A stretch of DNA of 64,000 nt, taken from contig CAWGPP010000030.1 of NCBI GenBank assembly GCA_963824545.1, positions 45,298 to 109,297 on the forward strand, written 5' to 3'. Under the pieces are notes generated by a model, which saw only the letters and a list, made by a program, of their open reading frames with translations, did not search any database and was not told the DNA's origin. A program made the translations under genes and the position numbers. Below are positions 34,394 through 42,404 of the stretch, piece by piece. The first letter of the stretch is position 1. The number at the start of each line of letters is the position of its first letter. This stretch comes from Bog-532 sp963824545 (GTDB lineage Bacteria; Actinomycetota; Actinomycetes; Streptosporangiales; Streptosporangiaceae).

Positions 34394-35773
34394 ATGATTA
34401 CGCATCCGGAGCACTGGATGGACATCAGGAAGTACCGGGGCCTGCTGGAGGCGGGCTCGGTGACGTATGCCGATATCGCGGCCGAGACCGGTCTCGGCTG
34501 GCGGACGGTGAAGAAGTACCTGGCGGAGGACGCGCCGGTGTCGCCGCCGGGAGCGGGAACGCCGCGGGCGGGGACGCAGCCGCGGAAGATCGACCCGTTT
34601 ACGGGGGTGATCGACGCGTGGCTACGGGCAGACATCCGGCTGAAGGCGTCGGTGATCCACGAGCGGCTCGCCGACGGGCACGGGTTCACCGGCAATTACC
34701 AGCGGGTCAAGATGTATGTGGCCGAGGCCCGGCCGCGGATCCGGCGGGAGCTGGAAGATCAGCAGGACAACCCCGCGGGGCGGGGGCTGCACCGCCGGTT
34801 CGAGGTGCGGCCGGGGGCGCAGGCGCAGGTCGACTGGGGCGAGGAGCGCGGCCCGCTGATCGGCACGCCGGTCGCGTACTCCTTCCACATGACGCTGTCG
34901 TACTCGCGCGACACGTTCTGCTGCTATACCGGCCGGACGGACCTCGCGGCGTTCTTCGGCTGCCATATCCGGGCGTTCGGGTATTTCGGCGGCGTCCCGG
35001 AGACGATCGTGTATGACCGGACGAAGACCGTGGTCAAGCGGCATGTCGCGCCGGGGAAGGCGGTGCCCTTGCACCCGGAGGCGGTCGCGTTCGCCGGGCA
35101 TTACGGGTTCGGGATCGACGTGCTGGCCGCGTACCGGCCGACGGGGAAGGGCAGGGTCGAAAGGCAAGTGGAGATCGTCCGGTCGCACGTGCTGGACGGC
35201 CGCGCGTTTTACTCCCTGCAGGAGATGGATGCGGCGTTCCTGCACTGGGCGCCGCTGCGGGCCCGGCAGGTGCACCGCACCCACGGCGAGGTGATCGGCG
35301 TCCGTGCCGAAGCGGACCGGGCGGCGCTGCGGCCGCTGCCGGAGCATCCGTACCTGGTCGCCGAGCAGCACCTGCGCAGGGTCGGGAAGGACTGCCTGAT
35401 CTCGTTCGAGTCGAGCATGTACTCGGTGCCGGCCCGGCTGGTGCGCCCGTTCCAGCGGGTGCACGTCCGGGCCGGGGACGCGCAGGTCACGATCCATGCG
35501 CTGCCCGCCGACGGCGGCAGCCTGCTGGCCGTCCACGACCGCGCCCGGAAGCGGGGCAGCTACGTGGCCGGCCAGGCGCACTGGGACGGGCTGCCCGACG
35601 GGCATACCCGCGCCGTGACCGCCGGCGGCCATGACGGCCCGGCCCCCGCCCAGGGGCCGTGCGGCCTCCCGGGCCCGGGCGGGCTGGGCATGCTCCTGGC
35701 CGCGCACCCGGACGCGGCGGCACCGGTGGCCCGCCGGCCGCTGAGCGACTACGAGCCCGGCACCCGGCCCTGA
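34394..35773 (+). CDS. istA: IS21 transposase IstA
   Basis: About 459 residues from ATG 34394; other in-frame starts exist at 34292 and 34418. An N-terminal helix-turn-helix (SVTYADIAAETGLGWRTVKKYL) binds the IS ends. The rve-type catalytic core shows the DDE residues in QVDWGEERG, VYDRTKTVV and KGRVERQVE. The C-terminal beta domain (SMYSVPARLV) is present, followed by an unusual Gly/Pro-rich tail. Works with IstB as the two-component IS21 transposase. Confidence 0.93.
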   Translation: MITHPEHWMDIRKYRGLLEAGSVTYADIAAETGLGWRTVKKYLAEDAPVSPPGAGTPRAGTQPRKIDPFTGVIDAWLRADIRLKASVIHERLADGHGFTGNYQRVKMYVAEARPRIRRELEDQQDNPAGRGLHRRFEVRPGAQAQVDWGEERGPLIGTPVAYSFHMTLSYSRDTFCCYTGRTDLAAFFGCHIRAFGYFGGVPETIVYDRTKTVVKRHVAPGKAVPLHPEAVAFAGHYGFGIDVLAAYRPTGKGRVERQVEIVRSHVLDGRAFYSLQEMDAAFLHWAPLRARQVHRTHGEVIGVRAEADRAALRPLPEHPYLVAEQHLRRVGKDCLISFESSMYSVPARLVRPFQRVHVRAGDAQVTIHALPADGGSLLAVHDRARKRGSYVAGQAHWDGLPDGHTRAVTAGGHDGPAPAQGPCGLPGPGGLGMLLAAHPDAAAPVARRPLSDYEPGTRP

Positions 35774-35948
35774 CCTTCTCCTTACCGCAGGCGGCGGGCC
35801 CAGCAGGCCCTCATGTTCCCGTCCTGGCAGTCGGCGCTGCCCTGCCGGGCCTGCGACCTGCGCAAATGCCCTCATTATCTGCAATGCGGACCAGCGGGAT
35901 GCGTTTCATTCCGTTGCGTTGCATTGCGTTTCATTCACGGAGAACGCA

Positions 35949-36911
35949 ATGGAACCAGTTTCACCGGCCGTGCCGCCGCAGGCAGGCACGTGCCGTTACC
36001 CGGGCTGCGGCAACCCGGCCCGGCCCCGGGACGGGGAGTCCGGGGCCCGGCCCCGCTACTGCGGTCAGGCCGTCGCTGAGGACGGCGGGATAGTCGTCCA
36101 CTCCGCGATGACCGCCTTCCGCCGCCGCCGCGAGCTCGACGGCGCCGGCGGCGGAGACGAGACCCGGCCGGTCACCGCGGTGATCACCCGGGCGGCAGCG
36201 ATCCGCGACGACGCGGTCGCCGCCGCCGGGCAGCTGGCCGCCCAGCTGGAGACCGTCCTCGCCCGGCTATCCGGGGTCGCCGCGCAGCTGTCGGCGGCCA
36301 CCCCCGAGGCCGCCGAGGCACAGGCCGAGGCCGCCCGTGCCCAGGCGGAGGCCGACACCGGCGCCGCCCGCGCCGAAGCCGCCCGGCACGCCGAGGACGC
36401 CCGCCAGGCACGGGAAGCCGAGACCGAGGCCCGCGACGCCGCCGTCCAGGCCCTGGCCGAGGCCGAAGCCGCCGCCCTCGCCCGGGAAGAAGCCGGGGCC
36501 AGGGCAGCGGCAGCAGAGAAAGCAGCCACGGTCGCCCGCGACAGCACGGACGCGGCACGGCGTGACGCCGAGGTACTGGCCGCACGCGTCCGCGGCGAAG
36601 CGCAGGCAGCGGTCGCTGCCGCGGCCCGCGAGCGGGACGCCGCCACGGCGGAAGCAGCAGCGGCGAGTGCCGCGGCGCAGGCCGCCCGGGAAGAAGCCGC
36701 CCGCGACCGCGAGGAGCACCGGCAGCACGCCAGCAGCCTCGCCCGGGCGCATCAGGCCCAGCTCGGCACGCTCGAGGCCGCCCTCACCGCGCTCCGGGGG
36801 CAACTGCAGCGGGCCGAGGCCGCCGCCGACGCCGACCGCGCGGAGCGGCGGCAGCTCGCCGAGCGGCTGGCCCCGCCCAGGACGACGGCCCGCAAGCCGC
36901 CGACGGCCTGA
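35949..36911 (+). CDS. Coiled-coil protein with a Cys-rich N-terminus, passenger between istA and istB
   Basis: A 320-residue cytoplasmic protein. Residues 15-45 carry CRYPGCGNPARP...RYCGQ, a small zinc-finger-like motif known from KfrA-like plasmid and mobile-element proteins. From about residue 75 to the end it is an uninterrupted Ala/Glu/Arg-rich coiled coil. KfrA-type proteins bind DNA and repress their own promoter. The ATG lies in the right arm of a hairpin, CATTGCGTT (35922-35930) with AACGCAATG (35943-35951), and GGAG is in the loop, so translation may be regulated. Standard IS21 elements lack such a gene. Confidence 0.75.
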   Translation: MEPVSPAVPPQAGTCRYPGCGNPARPRDGESGARPRYCGQAVAEDGGIVVHSAMTAFRRRRELDGAGGGDETRPVTAVITRAAAIRDDAVAAAGQLAAQLETVLARLSGVAAQLSAATPEAAEAQAEAARAQAEADTGAARAEAARHAEDARQAREAETEARDAAVQALAEAEAAALAREEAGARAAAAEKAATVARDSTDAARRDAEVLAARVRGEAQAAVAAAARERDAATAEAAAASAAAQAAREEAARDREEHRQHASSLARAHQAQLGTLEAALTALRGQLQRAEAAADADRAERRQLAERLAPPRTTARKPPTA

Positions 36912-36982
36912 CCAGTCCCGCCGGGCCGGCCACGGCCGGCCCGGCATCCCCGGAAAACAGGAACAGGAACCAGGAGGAACCC

Positions 36983-37765
36983 GTGAGCGAGCTCACCGTT
37001 AACCGGATCGCCGCGCACGCCCGAAGGCTCGGTCTCCGGCTCATCGCCGAGGACGCCGCCGAGCTCATCCAGCGCGCCAGCGACGCCCAGCTCGGCTACG
37101 CCGACTTCCTCGACCTCGCCCTCGGCGAGGAAGCCGCCGCCAAGGAAGACCGCCGCTTCGCCAGCGCCCTGCGCCAGGCTGGCCTGCCCCACCACAAGAC
37201 CCTCGACGACTTCGACTTCGCCTTCCAGCCCGGCCTCGACGCCCGCAAGGTCCGCGACCTCGCCGCCCTTACCTTCACCGCCCGCGCCGGCAACATCGCG
37301 TTCCTCGGCCCGCCGGGGACGGGGAAAACACACCTGGCCTGCGCAATTGCCGTATCCGCGGTCTCCGCCGGGCACTCCGCCTACTTCACCACCCTCGACG
37401 ACATGGTCCGCAAGCTCCGCACCGCGGACGCCGCCGGCGAGCTGAACCGGCAGATGCGCACCTACCTGCGCAGCTCGATCCTGATCATCGACGAAGTCGG
37501 CTACCTTCCCCTGGATCGCCGCGACGCCAACCTCGTCTTCCAGGTCACCGCCCGCCGCTACGAGAAAGGCTCCGTCATCATCACCAGCAACAAGACCTTC
37601 AGCGAATGGGGCCAGGTCTTCACCGACGAGGTCCTCGCCACCGCCATCCTCGATCGTTTCCTCCACCACTGCGACGTGATCACCATCAACGGCCCGAGCT
37701 GGAGGATGAAGAACCAGAAAACCGGCACTGGCACGGATGCTCCCGCAGAGGAAACCGTGCCATAA
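36983..37765 (+). CDS. istB: IS21 helper ATPase IstB
   Basis: A 260-residue AAA+ ATPase of the DnaC type. Walker A is FLGPPGTGKTHLA, Walker B LIIDEVGYLPL, sensor I ITSNKTFSEWG, with a C-terminal FLHHCDVITINGPSWR segment, all standard for IstB. It selects target DNA and stimulates IstA. Start GTG 36983 follows AGGAGGAA. It is separated from istA by the passenger gene rather than overlapping it. Confidence 0.95.
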   Translation: MSELTVNRIAAHARRLGLRLIAEDAAELIQRASDAQLGYADFLDLALGEEAAAKEDRRFASALRQAGLPHHKTLDDFDFAFQPGLDARKVRDLAALTFTARAGNIAFLGPPGTGKTHLACAIAVSAVSAGHSAYFTTLDDMVRKLRTADAAGELNRQMRTYLRSSILIIDEVGYLPLDRRDANLVFQVTARRYEKGSVIITSNKTFSEWGQVFTDEVLATAILDRFLHHCDVITINGPSWRMKNQKTGTGTDAPAEETVP

Positions 37766-37843
37766 TCAACCCGCCAGGCCCCCGCAGCACCTACACGCCA
37801 GGTCGTACGCCGACCTGCACACGAGGTCGTACGCGGACAGCTG

Positions 37844-38335
37844 TCCGGCAGCCAGCCCAAAGACCTGCGCCTGACCTGGAGCATCGACCCCGCCGCCCGT
37901 GCCGCCCTGGAAGAAGAAATCTTCGGCAAGCGCGTCCTGATCACCAGCCACGACGACTGGCCCGCCGCCGAGGTGATCGCCGGGTACCGGTCCCAGTCCG
38001 AGGCCGAGTTCTCCTTCCGGCAGCTGAAAGACCCGCACGTAGTGTCGTTCTCCCCGATGTTCCACTGGACCGAGCACAACATCCGCGTCCACGTGTTCAC
38101 CTGCGTGCTCGCCCTCCAGATCGCTCACCTGATGCGCCTGAAGGCCCGCCGGGGCGGGCTGGATCTTTCGGTCCGGGAGCTGCTCGGCGAGCTCGCCGGG
38201 ATCGGCGAGACCGTCCTGCTTTACCAGGCCGAGCGGGGCCGGCCCCGGGCCCACCGCATGCTCACCGGCACCACCCCCGTCCAGGACAAGCTCAGCGAGA
38301 TCTTCGGCCTTGCCCGCTACGCGCCCAGGCGCTGA
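37844..38335 (+). pseudogene. IS1634-family transposase, 3' part
   Basis: The last 163 codons, resuming after the IS21 insert as SGSQPKDLRLTWSIDPAA. It includes KRVLITSHDDW, the catalytic glutamate region GYRSQSEAEFSFRQLKDP, and HVFTCVLALQIAHLMRL. It ends at TGA 38333-38335. It lacks its own ribosome site and is not expected to be translated alone. Confidence 0.88.
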
Positions 38336-38423
38336 CATGGGTAATACACTCAACCACGCCTGGCGCACCCGCTGACCAGCGGAAACAAAACCAAGATCAA
38401 CTTATCCCGGAAACTCGGGCTAG

Positions 38424-40341
38424 GAGCCTGCTGAAAAAGGCTCCTAGGCCTGGCGTGGTTGCCGGCTTTGTGTTCGATGAGCTGGGATAATCGTCTCATG
38501 CAGGGTTTCGAGCGGATGGACCGTGAGTTCACCGACGCTGAGCTGCTGGCCGGGCACCTGGTCCCGGCGGGGAGCATGTTCGCGTTCCTGGCCGCGCACC
38601 GGGCGGAGGTGTTCCCGGACGCTGATTACGCGGACCTGTTCGCCGCGTTCGGCCGGCCCTCGCTGCCGGCCACCCGGATGGCCGCGGTGCTGGCGCTGCA
38701 GGCGCTGCATGACTACTCCGACCGGGAGACCGCCGAGGCGGTCCGGTTCGACGTGCGGTGGAAGGTGGCGTGCGGGCTGGCGATCGATGACCAGGGCTTT
38801 GATCCTTCCTCGCTGGTGTACTGGCGGGGCCGGATCGCCAGATCGGAGCGGCCGCACCGGGTCAACGAGGCGATCCGGCTGATCGTGGAGCAGACCGGGG
38901 TGCTGAAGGGCCGGCGGCGCCGGGCGGTGGACTCCACGATCTTGGCCGACGCGGTGGCCACCCAGGACACCATCACCCAGCTGGTCTCCGCGATCCGGCG
39001 GGTGGCGCGGGAGGTGCCCGGAGCGGCGGAGCAGATCGCGCAGGTGTGCACCGGCCATGATTACTCGGTGCCGGGCAAGCCGAAGATCGACTGGGATGAC
39101 CCGGCCGCGAAGGACGCGCTGGTCTCCGCCCTGGTCAGCGACGCGAACGCGGTGGTGGCCGCGTTCGGGGACGCGAAGCTGGATGAGGCAGCCGCGTCCG
39201 CGGTGGCGCTGCTGGCCCTGGTCGCCGGGCAGGACGTGGAGCCCGCCGAGGGCTCTGACGGCACCGACGGGCGGTGGCGGATCGCCCGCAAGGTCGCCGG
39301 GGACCGCGTGATCAGCACCGCCGACCCGGATGCCCGGCACACCCGCAAGTCGCCGGAGGCCCGCCGCGACGGCTACCGTGCTCACCTCGCTGCGGACCCG
39401 GAGACGGGGATCATCACCGATGAGAAGCTGACCAGGGCCAGCGGGACCGAGAACTCCGATCCGGCGGTCGCGGAGGAGTTCCTGGCCGCCGAAGCCGGGC
39501 AGGGCGAGGCCGGCCCGGCGGTCGCGGAGCAGCCCCCGGCCGCCGGTGAGGACGATGACAGCGGCGCCGGGCAGCACGGTGATGACGGCACCGAGGGGGA
39601 GCCGCTGGCCTGGTACGGCGATTCCGCCTACGGCACCGGGGACCTGCGCGGCGCGATCGGCGACGCGGGCCATGCCGCGGTGATCAAGCCCAAGCCGCTG
39701 CAGGCCCCGGTCGCCGGCGGGTTCACCGTTGACGATTTCACCGTCGATGAGCAGGCCGGCACTGTGACGTGCCCGGCCGGGAACACTGTCACCCTCAGCC
39801 GGACCCGGATCGCCACCTTCGGCGTGGCCTGCCGGGACTGCCCGCTGCGCGAGCGGTGCACTACCTGCAAGACCGGCCGCAAGCTCGTCCTGCACCCCCG
39901 CGATGACCTGCTCCGGGCCGCCCGCGCGGACTGGGCCGCCGATCCCGGGCTGCGCGAGGACTACATGGCGCAGCGGCCGAATGTGGAACGCGCCGTCGCC
40001 CAGGTGGCGACCTGCCGGGGCCGGCGGGTCAAGCTCCGCTACCGCGGGGTAGCCAGGAACCACGCCTGGCTCAAGCGGCGCACCGCCGCGCTGAACCTGC
40101 GCAACCTACTCGGCAAGGGCCTGACCTGCCGGGACGGCGCCTGGGTCCTGGCCACCTGACCCGGCAGCCAGCCAGGGCTGCCGGGCCGGCCAGGCCCCGG
40201 CCAGGCAGGCCGGCCGCAGGTCAGGCCCGGCCGGCGGCCGGCTCGGCGGGCAGCGGCACGAACGGCCCGGCCCGGCAAGGCGTTACGGGCCACCGTGGCG
40301 CTATGCGGACGGCCCGCAGAAAGGCCTATTTCAGCAGGCTC
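38424..40341 (+). mobile_element. IS1182-family element, copy b
   Basis: Left end GAGCCTGCTGAAAA at 38424-38437; right end ATTTCAGCAGGCTC at 40328-40341 (one mismatch). CTAG on both sides (38420-38423, 40342-40345). Inverted relative to copy a, so the two bracket the IS1634/IS21 block like a composite transposon. Confidence 0.9.
38498..40159 (+). CDS. IS1182-family transposase, copy b
   Basis: A 553-residue DDE transposase, intact. Start ATG 38498 (MQGFERMDREF) is chosen to match copy a. The core shows AVDSTILADAVATQDT, WYGDSAYGTGDLRGAIGD and RPNVERAVAQVATC, plus the zinc-like CRDCPLRERCTTCKTG. An Ala/Glu/Gly-rich linker around residues 340-370 is longer than in copy a. The two transposases are close but not identical, so they came from separate insertions or diverged after duplication. 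Confidence 0.93.
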   Translation: MQGFERMDREFTDAELLAGHLVPAGSMFAFLAAHRAEVFPDADYADLFAAFGRPSLPATRMAAVLALQALHDYSDRETAEAVRFDVRWKVACGLAIDDQGFDPSSLVYWRGRIARSERPHRVNEAIRLIVEQTGVLKGRRRRAVDSTILADAVATQDTITQLVSAIRRVAREVPGAAEQIAQVCTGHDYSVPGKPKIDWDDPAAKDALVSALVSDANAVVAAFGDAKLDEAAASAVALLALVAGQDVEPAEGSDGTDGRWRIARKVAGDRVISTADPDARHTRKSPEARRDGYRAHLAADPETGIITDEKLTRASGTENSDPAVAEEFLAAEAGQGEAGPAVAEQPPAAGEDDDSGAGQHGDDGTEGEPLAWYGDSAYGTGDLRGAIGDAGHAAVIKPKPLQAPVAGGFTVDDFTVDEQAGTVTCPAGNTVTLSRTRIATFGVACRDCPLRERCTTCKTGRKLVLHPRDDLLRAARADWAADPGLREDYMAQRPNVERAVAQVATCRGRRVKLRYRGVARNHAWLKRRTAALNLRNLLGKGLTCRDGAWVLAT

Positions 40342-40355
40342 CTAGTAGTACTTTG

Positions 40356-40480
40356 TTAGGTCGGGGTGAGGGCGGCGGCGAGCCGGTCGAGTGTGACGGG
40401 CTGCCGGCACAGGGGGCAGGCGCCGAGGATGAGGGCCAGGACGATCTGCAGTTCGCGCAGGGCCTGGTAGAGGGTCATCC
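40356..40480 (-). pseudogene. IS701-family transposase, C-terminal fragment
   Basis: Encodes MTLYQALRELQIVLALILG followed by ACPLCRQPV and the stop TAA at 40358-40356, next to the left inverted repeat. It is the end of the transposase whose other parts lie at 42.3 and 44.3-45.4 kb. The IS110 insertion separates it from the preceding fragment. Confidence 0.7.
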
Positions 40481-40499
40481 CGGCGCAGCCACTTACCTG

Positions 40500-41072
40500 T
40501 ATCGGCTGTGCACCGCAAGTGAGTCCAGGCTGAGGTGTCTGAGTGGTTGAGCGAGGGGTTGCGGGCATGCGCCGATCTGCTCCCTGCCCCTGATTGCTGC
40601 CAGGTCTTGCGAGCGGACGGGCGGGTCGAGGGGCGCGTAGCGCCCGCGGAGCGGCGCCGGAGGCGCCCTTGACGCGGCCGCCCGGGAGCAGATCATGGGG
40701 CAGCGGGGGCAGGAGCATCCGGGTAGGCGGGAAGTGCGGGGTTGGGGGGCTTGGCGGGGGTCCTCCCTTGTCCGAGCGGGGTGACCGGCCTGTGGCGGCC
40801 GAGGGCGGCGAAGCGGGGCAGCCAGGCTTACCTAGGCCCGCGGGCGCTGGCGGCGCCCGGCGACATGATGATTGATCGGGTGTCCCCGCCTGCGGGGATG
40901 CGGCCGCTCAGTCTTTTCAGGCCGTCTGCGTGCCCTGCGCGGCAGGGAGCAGCCTGACAGCGGCTGCGGGAGCTGGCCGCGGTTGTGCCCCATCTGATGA
41001 CTGCGGCTGCGGCTTGCCGGCCCGGGTCCGGCAGCGTCACGGATGATGGTCACCGGCTGGCGCCGGCCTGGG
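40500..41072 (-). other. Long non-coding end of the IS110 element
   Basis: No supported gene in about 570 bp. It contains several potential stems, such as GGGCGCGTAGCGCCC near 40633 and GTCCCCGCCTGCGGGGA near 40880. IS110-family elements encode a bridge RNA in a non-coding end that guides target choice. This is the longer end and a candidate location; no fold was computed. Confidence 0.4.
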
Positions 41073-42107
41073 TCAGGCGGCGGTGAGTGCGTCGTCGCCG
41101 AGTTCGGCCAGGATGTGGCAGGCCTCGCGGATGAGCTTGCGGGCCTGCGACAAGGCGGCGATCTTGCCGTCCTGCCGGTCCTTGACGGCCGCGTAGTAGT
41201 GGTGGCCGGGGGCCGGCGCGCGGGCGTGGGTCTTGCCGGCCTCATAGGCCACCCAGCGCAGGATCTCCGGGCCCTGGCGGGACAGGTGCCCGGGTGAGCG
41301 CTTGCCGTCGGAGGAGTAGACGGTGACATCCAGCCCGGCGAACCGGACCGCCTTGCGGCTGGAGGAGAACCGGCCGGCGCCGCCGAGCCAGCAGGTCATC
41401 GCCAGCGCGGTCAGCGGCCCGACGCCATACAGCCGGTCCGCGAGCACCCGGGCGCCGGTGAGGCGGCGGGCGGCCTCACGCAGCTCCTGGCGCAGCGTGT
41501 CCATCCGGGCTTCGACGGCGAGCATGTCCAGGGCGGTGGCGATCTGCAGCTGCCCGGCCGGGGACAGGTGCGCGGCCGCGGCCGCCCGCAGCGCGGCCAG
41601 ACTGCGTTCGGTGCGCAGCGCGCCCTCGCCCAGCCGCGGCGCGCCCTGGTGGAAGAACACCGCGTGGATGCGCTCCACCCAGGCGGTGTGCTCGCGGCGC
41701 AGATCGTGCTAGGTCTCCAGCAGGGCCCGGCACTCCAGGATCTGCGCCGGCGGGATCCAGCACTCCGGCAGCCGGCCGTCGGCCAGCAGCTGCCGCAGGT
41801 GCCGGGAGTCGGTCTTGTCGGTCTTGGCGTGCCGCTTGCGGCCGCGGGCGAAGGCGGTGTCGGCCGGCTCGCCGACGTGCGCCGCGACGCCGGCCGCGGC
41901 CAGCTCCTCCGCGACATACCGCCACCCGGTGCACCCTTCCAGCGCGAACGCAACGTCGTCCCGGCCGGCGAACTGCCGCAGCCAGGCGCGCAGGTGCACC
42001 CGGTCGGCCGGGGCGATCTGGCCGCGCCGGACCTCCCCGGTCACGGTGTCGAGGTAGTCGAAGGTGAGCTGCTTCCGGTGGATATCCAATCCGCCTACGA
42101 TGGGCAT
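41073..42107 (-). pseudogene. IS110-family transposase with an in-frame amber stop
   Basis: Start ATG 42107 after GAGGAGG. The DEDD domain shows GGLDIHRKQLTFDYLD, ALEGCTGWRYVAEEL and KTDKTDSRHLRQLLADG. TAG at 41711-41709 interrupts the frame after CRALLET; the same frame continues HDLRREHTAWVERIH without any shift. The C-terminal Tnp_20 domain is intact (VGPLTALAM, FAGLDVTVYSSDGKRSPGHLSRQG). A Tyr codon changed to TAG is the likely cause. The full frame is 344 codons, normal for the family. Confidence 0.88.
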
Positions 42108-42254
42108 CGGGACCTCCTCAAGCTCCCGGGGGCGCGTCAGCACCCCCGCACGCGAATGCTTACGCAGTTAATCGTGACGCGTCTGAGCTGGGGAGGTCTC
42201 CCAGCGCGGGAAACAGCCACCCGGCCAGCTCAGCCGCTAACGACCTCAGCGGGG

Positions 42255-42404
42255 CCGATGCATGTCATCTTTTGGGTCGGTGCGGATCATGGTCATGAAG
42301 GCCTGGGCGAGGACGGCGAGGGTGACGTGGCGGTGCCAGCCGGTGAATGAGCGGCCCTCGAAGTGGTCCAGACCCAGGCCGGTCTTGAGCTCGCGGTAGT
42401 CGTG
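42255..42404 (-). pseudogene. IS701-family transposase, middle fragment
   Basis: Encodes HDYRELKTGLGLDHFEGRSF then TGWHRHVTLAVLAQAFMTMIRTDPK, the well-conserved catalytic glutamate region of IS701 transposases. It continues directly from the RWRIE at 44279 if the serine-recombinase element is removed. Confidence 0.85.

Larger units (their letters stand above)
34203..37839 (+). mobile_element. IS21-family element with a passenger gene, 3.6 kb
   Basis: Ends begin TGTCCGCGTACGACCT (34203) and finish AGGTCGTACGCGGACA (37839), perfect inverted repeats, each followed inward by a second partial copy, as usual for IS21. A 5-bp duplication GCTGT flanks it (34198-34202, 37840-37844) inside the IS1634 transposase gene. 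It carries istA, a coiled-coil protein gene and istB, all intact. Confidence 0.93.
32868..38419 (+). mobile_element. IS1634-family element, interrupted by IS21
   Basis: The outer ends CCTGACTTTCCTGGATAAGT... (from 32868) and the complement of ...ACTTATCCCGGAAACTCGGG (to 38419) match at about 25 of 28 bases. CTAG flanks both. Without the IS21 insert (34203-37839 and one duplicated GCTGT) the element is about 1.9 kb, normal for this family. It lies exactly between the two IS1182 copies. Confidence 0.85.
40485..42265 (-). mobile_element. IS110-family element (approximate limits)
   Basis: A transposase gene of the DEDD type with about 570 bp of non-coding sequence downstream and about 150 bp upstream, inserted between two parts of the IS701 transposase. 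IS110 elements lack inverted repeats, so the ends were placed where IS701 coding sequence stops and resumes. They could be off by tens of bases. Confidence 0.7.

Noticed and set aside
35813..36079. Small Cys-rich frame (CRACDLRKCPHYLQC) after istA
   Set aside because: It overlaps the passenger gene's start in another phase and lacks a clear ribosome site; considered but not strong enough to list as a gene.
30980..40341. Composite transposon carrying resistance or metabolic cargo between the two IS1182 copies
   Set aside because: Only other insertion sequences (IS1634 and IS21) lie between them; junctions fit independent insertions at CTAG equally well.
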